Positions 1 to 11,370 of a stretch of 64,000 nucleotides of DNA are shown here, piece by piece. Within the stretch, counting starts at the first letter, position 1. Every line of letters starts with the position of its first letter. A program made the position numbers and the translations under genes. Origin of the DNA: Nageia nagi (lineage: Eukaryota; Pinophyta); assembly GCA_050084985.1 (NCBI GenBank), contig JBITNC010000001.1, positions 45,074,001-45,138,000 on the forward strand, written 5' to 3'. The notes under the pieces were generated by a model. The model had not been told where the DNA came from. It searched no databases and saw only the letters and a list, made by a program, of their open reading frames with translations.

Positions 1-5
1 ACCAC

Positions 6-234
6 TGTTAGAGTTAGTTAAGCTTGCTAGGGTATCTAACTTTAGAGTCCCTAAGTTAGTTATCATTTAATATTTACGATCATTGAATGTTTACGATCAT
101 TTAATGTTTACCGTTGTTTTGTAAAACCATATGCACAATACCATGTTCTCAAACCATGGTATTCGTTCTTGTAAATGCCTATTTATAGGCATGTCTCATT
201 GTATCAATATATAAGTTTTTCCTATTTCCTTTCA
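6..234 (+). repeat. 5' LTR of the non-autonomous element
   Basis: This LTR starts TGTTAGAG and ends CTTTCA and matches 2897-3125. It contains a roughly 17-bp tandem motif around TTTACGATCATT near positions 73-115. An inverted repeat ATACCATG/CATGGTAT lies at 138-145/155-162, and an 18-bp palindrome at 175-192 (ATGCCTAT-TT-ATAGGCAT) overlaps a TATA-like core. The palindrome is the best candidate for the promoter core, by inference. Confidence 0.95.
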
Positions 235-252
235 TGGTATCAGAGCGGGTCG
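235..252 (+). other. Primer binding site, initiator-Met tRNA type
   Basis: TGGTATCAGAGC directly abuts the LTR end. This is the standard plant PBS, complementary to the 3' end of initiator methionine tRNA. Confidence 0.93.
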
Positions 253-289
253 ACCTTTGAATCTCCCTCAATTTGATCAGCAAATCTGT

Positions 290-325
290 GAGGGGGATTG
301 GCCTCTTTACGCCAATCCCCCCCTC
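290..325 (+). other. Strong stem-loop in the leader, downstream of the PBS
   Basis: Arm GAGGGGGATTGGC (290-302) pairs with 311-325 around an 8-nt loop, with two extra C in the 3' arm. In an element with no genes, a GC-rich hairpin in the leader is a candidate packaging or dimerisation signal. That role is inferred from position only. Confidence 0.55.
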
Positions 326-571
326 ATCTCCATTTTTTTTTGCTACTTTTTGATGTGTGGTAGGTAGTACCTATTTATGGGCATCTCTCTTGAAAATGCC
401 TAGTTTGTGGGTGTCATTCACCATGTGCGTAGTCCTCTTCCATTGTTTTGAAGATCTACCATGTTAAGCTATTTGCGAGCATGTTTGGCTGCTTGAAGTT
501 TATTATCAGGTACCGAGTTTTTCGTGGCTGGTGTTGGTAGTCTCGATCTGCACTTACCTGGCAGCATTTGG

Positions 572-715
572 TTCTATTCCTTTGCAACAAGGCCATGAGT
601 TTTTAACTCATGGGAATCAAATTGACGATGGTGGATATTGGTGATCTTTTGATTCTATTCCTTTGCAACAAGGCCATGAATTTTAATTCATGGGAATCAA
701 AATTGGCGATGGATG
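572..715 (+). repeat. 81-bp tandem duplication, each copy with a hairpin
   Basis: The segment starting TTCTATTCCTTTGCAACAAG occurs at 572 and again at 653. Each copy carries an inverted repeat: CCATGAGTT/AACTCATGG in copy 1 and CCATGAATT/AATTCATGG in copy 2. The arms differ by one paired change, so base pairing is kept. Confidence 0.8.
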
Positions 716-1196
716 GGTTTGCTATCTTGGAGCTTTTGGTGTCAGATTTTCGTAGTTGGGTTCTCCCTCGCATCTTTTTCTTGACAAGATCTGCATGCAA
801 TGCATGTTTTTCGACCTATGGGTTCAGGATCCCCACTCCCTGCGTTTGAGAGTCTTCTCATGCTTCCAGCAGATGGCACCTTTGGCCGCAAGATTATTTG
901 CGTGATGCTCGTCTCCCCGCCTCCACCGCTACTATTTCGCATCACCGCTTCCTTGCAAATGCATCGCATTCTACCGACCACCGCTGACTGTCGAATTCAT
1001 CCAGATCTAGCCGCTAGCACACCTGCTGTCCGCCTCCTTGCGCATCCTTGCTGGCGGCCCTCCTGTCTACCGCTTCATCGCAGCCTCCTTACACCGCTAG
1101 CGTGCCTGCTGTTTGCCTCCTGCTCCTCCCCATGACGACTACAGCTGCTTCATCATTTTTTCCTCCTACTACGATGTCCACAACAGTGTTGAATTT

Positions 1197-1352
1197 CCAT
1201 GATTCACGTCTGCTGCATAACGTCATCTGTGCTTTCACTTTGGCCTGGTTGTCGTCGCCCTTCCATGACAATGTTGACCTCCATGATTCACGTCTGTTGC
1301 ATGGCATTGTCTATGGTTCCACTTCAGCCTGGTTATCGTTGCCATTCCTCCA
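1197..1352 (+). repeat. 84-bp direct duplication inside the non-autonomous element
   Basis: A block starting TCCATGATTCACGTCTG at about 1197 recurs at about 1281, with roughly 80% similarity over 70 bases. It lies in the markedly GC- and pyrimidine-rich interior (about 800-1600), whose composition differs from the AT-rich surroundings. No ORF here resembles a known protein. Confidence 0.75.
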
Positions 1353-2896
1353 CGAAGCTGCTAATCTAAATGCCTAATGAGTGTTCCTCCAGGCATTTTT
1401 CGCGTAGCTGTTCCTCTCCACTGCCGACCTCCCTCCGTTGCAATCTTTGTAGCTCTTTTGGTGCTCCTCATTTGGCTGTTGCCGCCTTGGGACAACCGTG
1501 TGTGGGTCGTTGTTTCTCCCTCTTCATTGGATGGCTTGCCTTCCTTTGATGGACTTGCATGGTGGCCCATTTTATGATTTGCTTGAAGATTTTTTATCAG
1601 CAGTTGCTCAAAAACGTCATAAAAATGACAGTCATGTTTTTTCACATTTTTTGTCAACCAAATTTACTTTTGATAGTAAATTTGGATACCCATTATCGAG
1701 CTACACTTTTTTTGCTTTTTGTTTCGCTCGATTTGGAGGACAATTGAAGAAGTTGTGAAGGTCAGAAGAATTGAACCCCCACCAATTTTGAATTTAATTG
1801 GGGCAGCTTGTGTAACAGTCACGTTTTTCATGATTGTGCTTTCATCGGGGCTCATTTTTTGGAATGGACACTTTCATGATGTTCCTCATTCCATTCCAAT
1901 CGTTTTGAGTAGCTGCATGACCCATTTTGCCTTCCCCATCAACCGATAATCACGTTTTGAAGTTCTGCCATTTAAAATTTAATTAAATTCACTATTTTTA
2001 ATTTAATTAAATTTTTCTAATGTTTTGGGCATTAAAAATTTAATTTTTTGCTCCAAAACGAATTAATTCCATAACTTTTGCAAACGGACTTCATTTTGAG
2101 TGTCGTTTTTTGCATTGTGGAGCAGACTTCGAATAGTTTTTGATGAAATTGGTTGTAAGCCTAATTTATAAAGGCAAATTTTAAGGGGGGCTTTATTTAC
2201 AACTTTGTTTTGCTAGGTTCCTAGGAGCCACATCATGAGGATCAAACCTTATTGTAGTCTTGAACTTTTGTTCAACATCACTTTGGTTGATGTTTAGTAC
2301 TGCATTATCATTCCTCATGCTCCCGTCGACTTTTTGACAGTCGTAGTTAGTGGACTTGTTCTCTACTAAGTTGTGTGGTCATCAGCATCTTTCATGGGGA
2401 TTACTTCATGTTTCAGTTGGGAGGACTTCTATTTGTATCCAGTTTTTTGCATCTTCCTCGTGTTGCATTCTCTTCATCGTGTTGAATCTTGGCACAATGA
2501 GTTTTGGTGATCCATCTTCTTCGACAGTGTTCCTGAGTTCGACATCGAATTCCTTCATGGATCCTTGTACCATTTTTGGTACAGTGTTAATGGGTTCTAC
2601 GTACCATTTAGTGTGCTTTTTGCATCATCAACAAGCTCTTCAAAGAAAAGTTCGTGCCCTACTTTCAGGTTGAGGGACTCTCTTTGTTTGTGTTGATCGA
2701 GTAGTGACTCTTTGATCTAGCTTTTGTTGGAGGTTCTTTGTTCTTCAGTTGCACATGTTCATTATCTTTGGTCGCTCTACAACTTCTTTGTGCTTGATTC
2801 ATTTTGTTAATGGGTACCTCATCAGGCCTTGTTGCCGGGACCCATATTGTACTAGTTGCTTATGTCTACTACCTCCTAGCCTCGCTTAAAGGGGGG

Positions 2897-3125
2897 TGTT
2901 AGAGTTAGTTAAGCTTGCTAGGGTATCTAACTTTAGAGTCCCTAAGTTAGTTATCATTTAATATTTACGATCATTGAATGTTTACGATCATTTAATGTTT
3001 ACCGTTGTTTTGTAAAACCATATGCACAATACCATGTTCTCAAACCATGGTATTCGTTCTTGTAAATGCCTATTTATAGGCATGTCTCATTGTATCAATA
3101 TATAAGTTTTTCCTATTTCCTTTCA
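2897..3125 (+). repeat. 3' LTR of the non-autonomous element
   Basis: I see no difference between this copy and the left LTR at 6-234. It is preceded directly by the polypurine tract at about 2888-2896 and followed by the TSD copy ACCAC. Confidence 0.95.
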
Positions 3126-3130
3126 ACCAC

Positions 3131-3686
3131 TTTATTTTTTCTACCCTTGATATACTCAATACCAAAATCATATTCTATAAGGAATTCCATCCATCACCTT
3201 TTTTTCAGCATTTAAGTCAGGCTAAGTGAACAAGTACTTCAGGCTTTGAGGATTAGTTTTCAATTTGAAAGGTTTTCCTAGCAAGTAATGCTTCCACATC
3301 TTGAGTGCATGCATTATGACTTCTAGCTCAAGATCATGTGTAGCATAATTTAACTCATGTGGCTTTAACTTTCTAGATTCATATGGTATAGAATTTTCAT
3401 TTTGTGGTAGTACTCCACCCAAACCCTCTAATGATGCATTTGTACATACTACAAAGTTACCATGGGGGTCAGGGCTAGTGAGAACTAGTGTAGAGGTAAG
3501 CTTTACTTTTAGGGTTGTAAAAGCTTTTTCACACTTATCAGTCCACTTCAACACTTTATTTTTCTTCTGTAGGCTAGTGATAGAATTGGCTATCTTTGAA
3601 AAGTCCATAACAAATCTTCTATAATATCTAGCTAATCCCATGAAACTTCTCACCTTAGTCCCATTTGTTGGTGGAGGCCAACTCAT
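3131..3686 (-). pseudogene. gypsy RNase H, truncated by insertion
   Basis: The frame at 3222-3686 opens with the RT/RNase H connection (MSWPPPTN, then FMGLARYYRRFVMDFSKIA) and continues through the RNase H core (WTDKCEKAFTTLK, then SRKLKPHELNYATHDLELE). After a stop near 3222 the region 3131-3221 still reads FEYDFGIEYIKGRKNKV in another frame, the tail motif that normally leads into integrase. The first catalytic Asp position reads TNAS where related elements have TDAS, so the copy would be inactive even without the stop. It would degrade the RNA strand of the cDNA hybrid. Confidence 0.88.
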
Positions 3687-4430
3687 TATTGCTTCTACCT
3701 TTTTAGGATCAACTGAGACTCCTTTGGTAGAAATAATATGACCTATGTACTAAATATGAGAAACATAGAAATGACACTTAGAAAATTTACCATATAGCTG
3801 ATGTCATCTCAAAACCTCTAAGGCTAATCTCAAATGATGGTTATGATCCTCCTACTTTCTTGAATATATGAGAATATAATCTAAAAAGACATAGCACAAA
3901 TTTGTCTAAGTATTCTTGATAAACATTATTCATCAGATTCATGAATGCTACAAGAGCATTCATTATCCCAAATGGTAAGACTGCAAATTCATAATGTCCA
4001 TACCAAGTCTTGAATATTGTTTTATGGGCATCTAATTCTTTTATTCTCAATTGGTGGTAACCTGATCTTAAGTCTATCTTGGAAAAGATAGTAGCATCTT
4101 TTAGCTAATTGGACAAGTCATCAATCCTGGGTAGAGGATACCTATTCTTTATGGTGACCTTGTTCAACATCCTATAGTTAATACATAATCTTAGTGTTCC
4201 ATCCTTCTTTTTGATAAATAATACAAGAGCTCCCTAGGGTGATACATTAAGATTTATCAACCCTTTTTATAAAATATCTTACAACTATACATTTAACTCC
4301 TACATCTTAATGTGTTCATTCTATAGGGAGTTCTATAGATAGGCTTAGCTCCTGGCACTAGATCTATGAGAAATCAAATTCTCATTTTGGGAGTAGACCT
4401 GGTAGTTCCTTGGGAAATACATCCTTATAT
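3687..4430 (-). pseudogene. gypsy reverse transcriptase, decayed
   Basis: The minus strand shows the RT block order: [45 protein letters not shown], then [17 protein letters not shown] in the frame at 3841-4050. A frameshift falls where the catalytic YxDD box should be (near 3870-3900), so the active-site aspartates are lost. Several in-frame stops occur upstream. This is the polymerase of the same element as the adjoining RNase H; there is no separate start, as is usual for a polyprotein. Confidence 0.87.
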
Positions 4431-4489
4431 TCTCTCAACACTATATACTTGTTTAACATTTCTAAATCTTTATCCTCTTCTTCCACTTC

Positions 4490-4830
4490 TTTGACCTTAA
4501 CTGCAAAGATCATTTTCTTACATTAGTTTATTCTACCTATCTCTCCTAAAATTTAATCAAAGATTTATGGGCCACCAACCAATCCATTCCTAAAATAATA
4601 ATGTAAGAAGCTAGGGAAACCAAATATAAATCCCACACTATAGATCCCTTAGGTGATTCTAGTTCAACATCCTTAAACATTGTCTAATAGGGTATTTCTA
4701 GCCTGTCCAAACTCCACTTACCACCCTTTTATCAAAAAATTTGGTGTATTAATCATGTCTTTAACTAAATAATTTAAAATAAGACTATCTATTGCATAAT
4801 AATCTATCAAAACTTTAAAATGTTTGTTAG
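4490..4830 (-). pseudogene. gypsy protease remnant
   Basis: Between gag zinc knuckle and RT, the minus strand reads a protease-like stretch (KVLIDYYAIDSLILNYLV, then INTPNFL). The catalytic D-S/T-G triad is not intact; a DYY run sits where it would be expected. The assignment rests mostly on position between gag and RT. Confidence 0.55.
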
Positions 4831-4899
4831 AAATTTTACTCAAGATCTGGAGAGGTATCACTTTTCCTTGAAGTTATTATGCTTCAATGGCTATAAAGA

Positions 4900-6191
4900 T
4901 TCAATGCTATTCAGGTGGGTCTATCTTCAAGGGACATTGATTTACATAATGAGCTCCACCATAGTTCCAACACCCATCTCAAGGAGCTTTCTTTTGTTCA
5001 AAAAACTTATCTCTTGGTGTATTTTGGTTGCCCCTTAGCTTTGGAAACCCTTGACCTTGGTTCTTGAAACCTTGGTTTCCATTTCTAGGATTCTATTGTT
5101 GTTTATAAAATTTTTGATTCTTCCTCTAAAAATTCTTCTTCTTAAATTCTTTATTCCTAAATAGTCTTTTCTCAAATCTAGATTGATTTTTATCCTTGGA
5201 ACCATGATTTTTTTCCTTATTTCTTATCTATTGTGCTTGATGCTCTGCACTATGATTCTTTTGGTAGACTTCCTTGTCTTTTTCATTCAAAAGTTTATAG
5301 TTTATAAAGGTATTTTTGATTCCCAAGTTACTTTATTCTCTTTTTCAAGATCATAATATTATTCAAGTGTCTTGGGATTTAATACATTTACTATAGTTTT
5401 AATCTTGGGGTCTAACCCTACAAGAAATCTATGCACCTTAAGATGATCTTGATTTTCTAGGACATACTTAAAAAGTTTAAAAAATATTTGGTAATAAATT
5501 TGGACACTCATAGAACCTTGCTGAAAAGTATAGCACTCTTTATACTTTTTATCATAATATACTTGAGGAATGAATCTTTTTATAATGTTATAGTAAATTT
5601 TGACCATTTTAGGTACTGGATCCCATGTTCAATCTTATTGGCATTCCACCATTCTAGAGTAATATATTGAAGTTGTAGGTAGCCCACATGGTGTTGGTTT
5701 TTGGTGATATATTTTTCATTAAGAAGTATGTTTTAGCCTCCTCTAACCATACTTTTTCATGCTCACCTTCATGCTTTTTGTTAAATTTGGGTATTTGAGC
5801 TTTCTTTAGATTAGACATAACTTCTTGTTTGATCCATGCCTAAATCTAGTTATTCATTCCACCTGATCTCACTTGAATTGGAAGGAATAGATCAAATTCT
5901 TATCTTATAGGATCAACTTTCCAACATAGTAGATTGTTTATCAGTTCTTGCTAGTCTGCCCCCTACTCTTGGAGTCTCATGATGGCTTCTTCTCCTCTAT
6001 TATTCTAATTTGAATGGATAGAAGAATTTTTAGTATTATTTGTTAGGAACTTGATAATTAGCATTCCTAATTATTTCTCTTATATTATTTCACCCCTTAA
6101 CATTTTCATTTAGTTCCCTAACATTTGCATTTTGGCCACTACCATTTCTTTGGTTTACACTAGCATTGGCATTCATAAGAAGGCTATTCAT
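4900..6191 (-). pseudogene. gypsy gag with zinc knuckle, decayed
   Basis: A plausible start (MNSLLMNANASVNQRNGSG) lies at 6191, about 170 bases inside the PBS. The conserved retrotransposon gag domain is at 5607-5359 (FIPQVYYDKKYKECYTFQQG, then HRFLVGLDPKIKTIVNVLNP). The zinc knuckle at 4934-4972 reads CWNYGGAHYVNQC, with the second metal cysteine of CX2CX4HX4C changed to tyrosine. Gag would form the virus-like particle and bind RNA. Stops and frameshifts separate the blocks. Confidence 0.85.
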
Positions 6192-6359
6192 GGTACCTTA
6201 TCATAAGTTTCCTAAATCTCTGTTACACAACTTAGGAGTGCCATAATCAAAGCTAACCAAATGTTATTATTATTAGGCTCATGTATACTCAATATAAACT
6301 TCCTAAACTTTTTCAAAAATAAAGTCATGGATCATAGGATCAAGGCTTTGAACTTGACA

Positions 6360-6370
6360 CTCTGATACCA
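6360..6370 (-). other. PBS of the minus-strand gypsy element
   Basis: The minus strand reads TGGTATCAGAG at 6370-6360, one base inside a terminus ending GCATTACA at 6372. This fixes the 3' end of the 5' LTR at 6372. Confidence 0.88.
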
Positions 6371-6371
6371 A

Positions 6372-9300
6372 TGTAATGCATCCACTATTCTTATCAATAA
6401 GAAGCCTAAATTTAAGACCTAATTTTTTTATTTAGTTTAGCACTCAATATTCTATAAATTAATTAGTTAATGCCATATGAATTTGATAATGCTACTAGCT
6501 AGTTCAACACTCACATGGAAAGATTGGATAAGAACCTAGGGTAACCAACCCTAATAAACTTTTTTGATGTTCACTTCTCAACACTCACCCTATGGAAAAG
6601 AAGCCTCAAATGTAACCTTACCATTCCTATTCCATGTCCCATGTTTAATAGGATTTTTAGTCAGTCATAGTGGTTTTCTACTCAAGACCCATACCACCTA
6701 AGAGATCATACTTCCAGTAAGTTAGCATCATCACCTAATGATAACTCTCCATCTTGTAGGAGCAAATAGTTTTTCTTAGGAAAACTTCCATATGAGTAGG
6801 TAGCATTTCCTATGGAATAATTGTCATACCCCTATATGCTAACTGTAAGTGGTATGACTACTAGTTACCCTCACTCAATAATAGTGTTTTTTCTAATTAC
6901 TATCCCACTTGACCACCTATTAGAGGATATAAGTCACTAGCCTACCCATAACTATTGGCTAGGCCCACCGTGTAGTCTGGTATCCTTGTACCCATAACTT
7001 GGGGAGCTATGGATATTAAAAAATGTCTTGAGTGGTTGTTTAGTCTAATTTATTATTAAATCTATTGACAAAAAGAACCACCCATGGCCTACTAACCATA
7101 AACTAATATTCTCAAATAGTGAAGAAGGTATAAGACAACATGCTCAATACAAGTTCTAGGGTTTAACACCATTCCTCTTTGCTCATGCAGTGTACCTTGA
7201 AAGTATCGATTATAAGTTTGCTCAAAAAGTCACATAATTTTATTATCCCATACGTATTGTATTACGTATATGAATCTACTTTTTAAAAGTACTTGTGCAT
7301 ATGTAAATCAATAAGTTGTGAGGCAATTTCCAGCCACTATTGCTACAAAAGTAATGCAATGTTAAGTGGTCCTCACAAAAGGAATATTCCTTTTATTTTC
7401 TTTTAGTAGGGTAGGTTTACTTGGTAAAGGTTCTCCACTATTTTTTTGCATTCATCCTCAAGTCTCTCAAATGACCCCATTTAATCATATTAGATCCCAT
7501 TTGTACCCAATTTGATCCCAAGAGTCCCTAAAATATCCTAAATGCTCCTAAATTATCTTTTGGAATACTAATTCTAAATTAGAATTGTTTTCTAATCAAT
7601 CTACTTCTTTAGAAGTTTTGTTCAAATCATTTACTTCATCAATTTGTAATACCCATTAATTATTTTTATGAAAGAAATAGTAATTCCTACTCTTAGTAAT
7701 CTATATAATCAATACTAATTGTAGTATTTGATAACCATAATTAAAACAAAGCTCATTAAATCATAATGCTAATATTTTTCTAAAACTTATAAAAAATAAT
7801 TTATAAGATTTATTAATTAATACATAATATAATCCATCTATAAAACGTATGAAAGATATTTACTTCCATAAACTTTGAAGCTTCCATAATTTATTACAAG
7901 TAGAAATCATGCATTATACAAAGGTAATTCAAATATAATACAACCTATATAATCATTAATGGGATCTTTTTAACAAATCATACTATATCATATCTAATGA
8001 GTTTGTAATTCAAATTTGTTCACATCATATGGTTTTGACCATGTATCAACCATCGAATATCTCTATTGATTTTCATGCAATGAGCATTGAACATCCCCTT
8101 AGAGCTTGGTAAGTGGATCGAGTACTAAGAGAGAAGCATCAGGACAACCCTTTTAAAATTAACCATTATGTAAATAAATTTAACTATAGAACTTAGGAGA
8201 AATTATCTCCTTTCCTTGGTTAATGTACATTAATTTATTATTTATTTACTTATAATTAATCCACCTTAAATAGTTAAATCATTCATGATAAGGTCTTGGA
8301 TACCTTAATAATTAATTTACATAATTGGTACCATATGAATTATTTTACTAAATATTATACCAATATCATAATCTCAAAACCATAGTTTATTTAATACAAG
8401 ATTTCAAAGAGTTCTTGAATTACTTATTAACAATATTAAAAATAATTTATCACTCATTAGATATTAATTAGTTTAATTGACAAACTTAGATAATAATAAG
8501 CAAACATATTTTTATTAATTCATGTTTCTCACTTTCACATGAATTTAACAATATTTTTTACTAAAATAATAAGCATCATATTAAGATTTTAATAAAATTT
8601 ATGTTAAAATAAATTCATTAAACTCTAGCTAAAGGCATAAGGAGAAATATTTGACTAGTCTTCTTAAAATATCATAAAATACAAAATACAATTTGTACAT
8701 GAAATTTTCTACTCCTACATCTAAATAAAGGGAGAATAATAAAAGAAAATCTTATCTTTTACTTTTTTAAAAAAAAGGCATGGTACCAACCTTTAAATAA
8801 AATAAGTACTATGTCTTTTCAAATGGTACAACACTTATAACAATAATTAATGCTATAAAACTTTATCAAACATTATGATAAATATCATATTAATAATTTA
8901 ATAAAATTTGTGTCAAAATAAATTCATTAAACTCTACTAAAGGCATAAGGACAAATATTTGACTAGTTTCCTAAAATATTATAAAATACATAATACAATT
9001 TGTATGTGAAATTTGCCACTCCTACATCTAAATAAAGGGAGGATAAAAAAGAAAATCCCACTTATTTACTTTCATACATATCATTAAATACCTCAAAATA
9101 TAACTACTTTAATTAGGCAAAGAAAATGTAAAAGAATGCACCTTGAATTGAAGAGGTAAGAGAGACTTCTTTTCTTCACATAACTTGCACCAAGTTTGAG
9201 GATAACAAGAAAGAAATAATAAAATATAGATAGGTAGGTATTTTTCTTAAGGTTCCACCCTTTTATTATAGCCAAGGAGGTCCAAGTGTATCAAAATGGA

Positions 9301-10090
9301 TGTCTCCTCACACTTTTAATAATTTTTGGGGTAGGTTTGCTTAAAGTTGTTGATGATTGAAATGGTATTAAATACCTTAAAACCTTTTTTATTAACTACC
9401 AAATTAGTTCTAACTATTATCCATACCTAACATAAAAAAATAAAAATAAGTAGGGTCATTACTCCATTATTTTTCTACCTATTAAATATTTTGTAACACC
9501 ACATGGTGACCTTAGTCTTTTTCTAATAGTATTTTTACTATTAACCCCATGTAGCAATAGTATGGATGCTCATTTTAATTATTTTTTTATTAAATTTACT
9601 TTTCTAAGCCTTATATTAATATTTATATTTAAATAAGGTATATTCTTTTTTCCCTCCATTTCAAATTTGAATTTCAAAAACACCAAACAAGGGAAACACA
9701 CCTTTACCTACAATGCTCACCTCATCCTATAGGGCGAGATTAATCCACACACATTGGTAAACATAATTTCTTTGAGAAATTGATAGTCATAGCAATTATT
9801 CTACATGCAACTACATGATTTATGATGGTCATATGATGTGTCAACGATTCAATGCCAATCATTTCCTCCTCTTACCCTTCCATTCCAATCACTAATTCAC
9901 CTTTGGTCCTTAGGTATTTGGATCGCTTCTCCATATTGAGGTGACCTGTGTCAAAACATATCAAAGCTAGCATCAAATTGTCACAAATGACACATATTAC
10001 CTTATCAAATGTATCATTACCATAGCATTATTCAAATATAATCCATTCAAATCCTCGATAATAATAGAGGTCAAAAAATGTCTTGAGGTG
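6372..10090 (-). repeat. LTR of the minus-strand gypsy plus unassigned AT-rich DNA
   Basis: The LTR begins at 6372 (its 3' end) and extends rightwards; its outer end is not resolved because the partner LTR lies outside the window. A terminus matching the inner TGTAAT would be ATTACA; one such site is near 7891-7896, but it is weak evidence. No coding similarity was found. The stretch is AT-rich and holds one dispersed duplication (listed separately). Confidence 0.5.
8571..9072. repeat. Direct duplication, period about 309 bp
   Basis: The block at 8571-8765 recurs at 8878-9072. Shared cores are AATTCATTAAACTCTA, AGGCATAAGGA, AAATATTTGACTAGT and CTCCTACATCTAAATAAAGG. Similarity is roughly 85-90% by eye, with small indels. 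Confidence 0.8.
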
Positions 10091-10092
10091 GA

Positions 10093-11370
10093 TTGTGGCA
10101 TGCATGTGGATTATATTCTTTCAAAATAAAGAAAGAAAGAGGACCACATTTAATACTTGAGAATCAATTTCCAAAGATTAAAATAATTCAAGTTGAGGTT
10201 AAAATCCAAAAGTATTTTTTTGGTATTTTTAATGATAAGTTATTAGGATTAATTATTTCGAAAAGAGGAGTTTATGTGGATCAAAACAAATTCAAAGATA
10301 TGTTAGATATGTCTCCTCTAAAGAAGGTTAAAGAATGATGAAGCTTACTAAGAAACATACAAGTCTTAAGAAGGTTTATTTTTCAATAAGCATATAAAAG
10401 TTCTTTATATTTACATTTTCTCAAGAAAGATGTTAAATTAATTTAGGATAATAAGTGTTAAAAATAATTTGAAAAAAGTGAAAGGTATTTTTGTAATCCT
10501 TTTATAAATTCTTTAATATATGAGACTACATGTTTCCTTTTATTATTTTAGATACATTAAATTCCTTAGGGGTAATGTTTGCTCTAAAGGATAATTAAAT
10601 AAAGAAACAACTATATATTTCATAAGCAATACAATGATTGATTATGAAAAAGGGTACATACCTATTAACAATTATTCTTTATTGTTTTTTTTGCAATGGA
10701 AATCATGAAATAATATATGCTAAAAAATATTACTTATCTAGTTGTACAAGTTGAGTATTTGATATGCTTTTTATACAAACCCCACCTTTCTAGATGGGCT
10801 TCTAAGTGGGTTATGTTGTTGCAATAATTTAACCTTATTTTTATTAGTAAAAAATAAAAAAGGGCATGTTATAGTTGATTTTACAATTGATTCTCCTATG
10901 ATTGATTCTATTAGCTAAGAAAATACTCCTCTCTATGAATAATTTGTGAATAATTTTTTTTTTTTTTTTATGATGAAAGTGATGATTCGATACTTTATTT
11001 AGTGGTTCTAAGTGCACTAATGGAGTAAGGATATATATCATCTTAATCTCTCCCCAAGGTGATATTATTCCTATGGCATATAGATTAAGTTTTGAATGTG
11101 CCAATAATATGGTTGAATGTGAAGCTATTATTTTAGGTAACAAGGATTTTATTATTTTACAATTAAAAAAATTAATAAATATGATGATTCATAACTTATT
11201 GTGAGCCAAATCAATGAATTTTACAATACCAAAGATGAAAAAATAGATTGTTATAAGAAGTTGGTCACTTATTTGCTTCATTTTTTTTAGAATTTCAAGT
11301 TGAGAATATTTTATGAAATAATAAAATATATGCATATGTTATGGTAAATACAACCTCTTTGTACTACACC
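10093..11370 (+). pseudogene. Tat-type gypsy RT end, RNase H and second RNase H remnant
   Basis: The plus strand reads LLGLIISKRGVYVDQNKFKD, then LLRNIQVLRRFIF: the C-terminal RT and connection. At about 10740-10830 comes PHLSRWASKWVMLLQ, as in Tat RNase H tails. At about 10990-11180 lies a second, archaeal-type RNase H (ISPQGDIIPMAYRLSFECAN, then NMVECEAIILG). The dual RNase H order RT-RH-aRH is diagnostic of the Tat/Ogre lineage. Stops and frameshifts are frequent, and gag, protease, integrase and LTRs are missing. It is a different copy from the 46-55 kb Tat remnant, because the two overlap in aRH and differ in sequence. Confidence 0.78.

Larger units (their letters stand above)
1..3130 (+). 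mobile_element. Complete non-autonomous LTR retrotransposon with TSD
   Basis: Two direct 229-bp LTRs (6-234 and 2897-3125) begin TG and end CA. By eye they are identical base for base. They are flanked by a perfect 5-bp target duplication ACCAC at 1-5 and 3126-3130. A PBS follows the left LTR and a polypurine tract ending in GGGGGG precedes the right LTR. The 2.66-kb interior has no gag, protease, integrase or RT similarity in any frame, and its longest ORFs are about 110 codons without recognisable motifs. It is therefore a non-autonomous element that must borrow enzymes from a relative. The PBS type, short LTRs and 5-bp TSD suit a copia-type donor, which is inference. It is longer than classical TRIMs and far shorter than LARDs. 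Identical LTRs imply a very recent insertion. Confidence 0.93.
3131..6191 (-). mobile_element. Decayed Ty3/gypsy element, pol to gag, minus strand
   Basis: Read on the minus strand from 6370 down: PBS, gag, zinc knuckle, protease remnant, RT, RNase H. The coding run is cut at 3126-3130, inside the conserved GRKNKV segment at the end of RNase H, by the non-autonomous element. The integrase half should therefore continue to the left, outside the window. The combination of gag type, PBS and RT/RNase H resembles a chromovirus-like gypsy; the exact lineage is not decided. Confidence 0.85.

Noticed and set aside
1719-1949. Short hydrophobic ORF inside the non-autonomous element as a membrane protein gene
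   Set aside because: 76 codons, no start context or homologue recognised, and overlapping frames are equally open.
9480-9520. TGTAACACCACATGG as the start of a plus-strand LTR
   Set aside because: No second copy, PBS or polypurine tract nearby; a TG start alone is not evidence.
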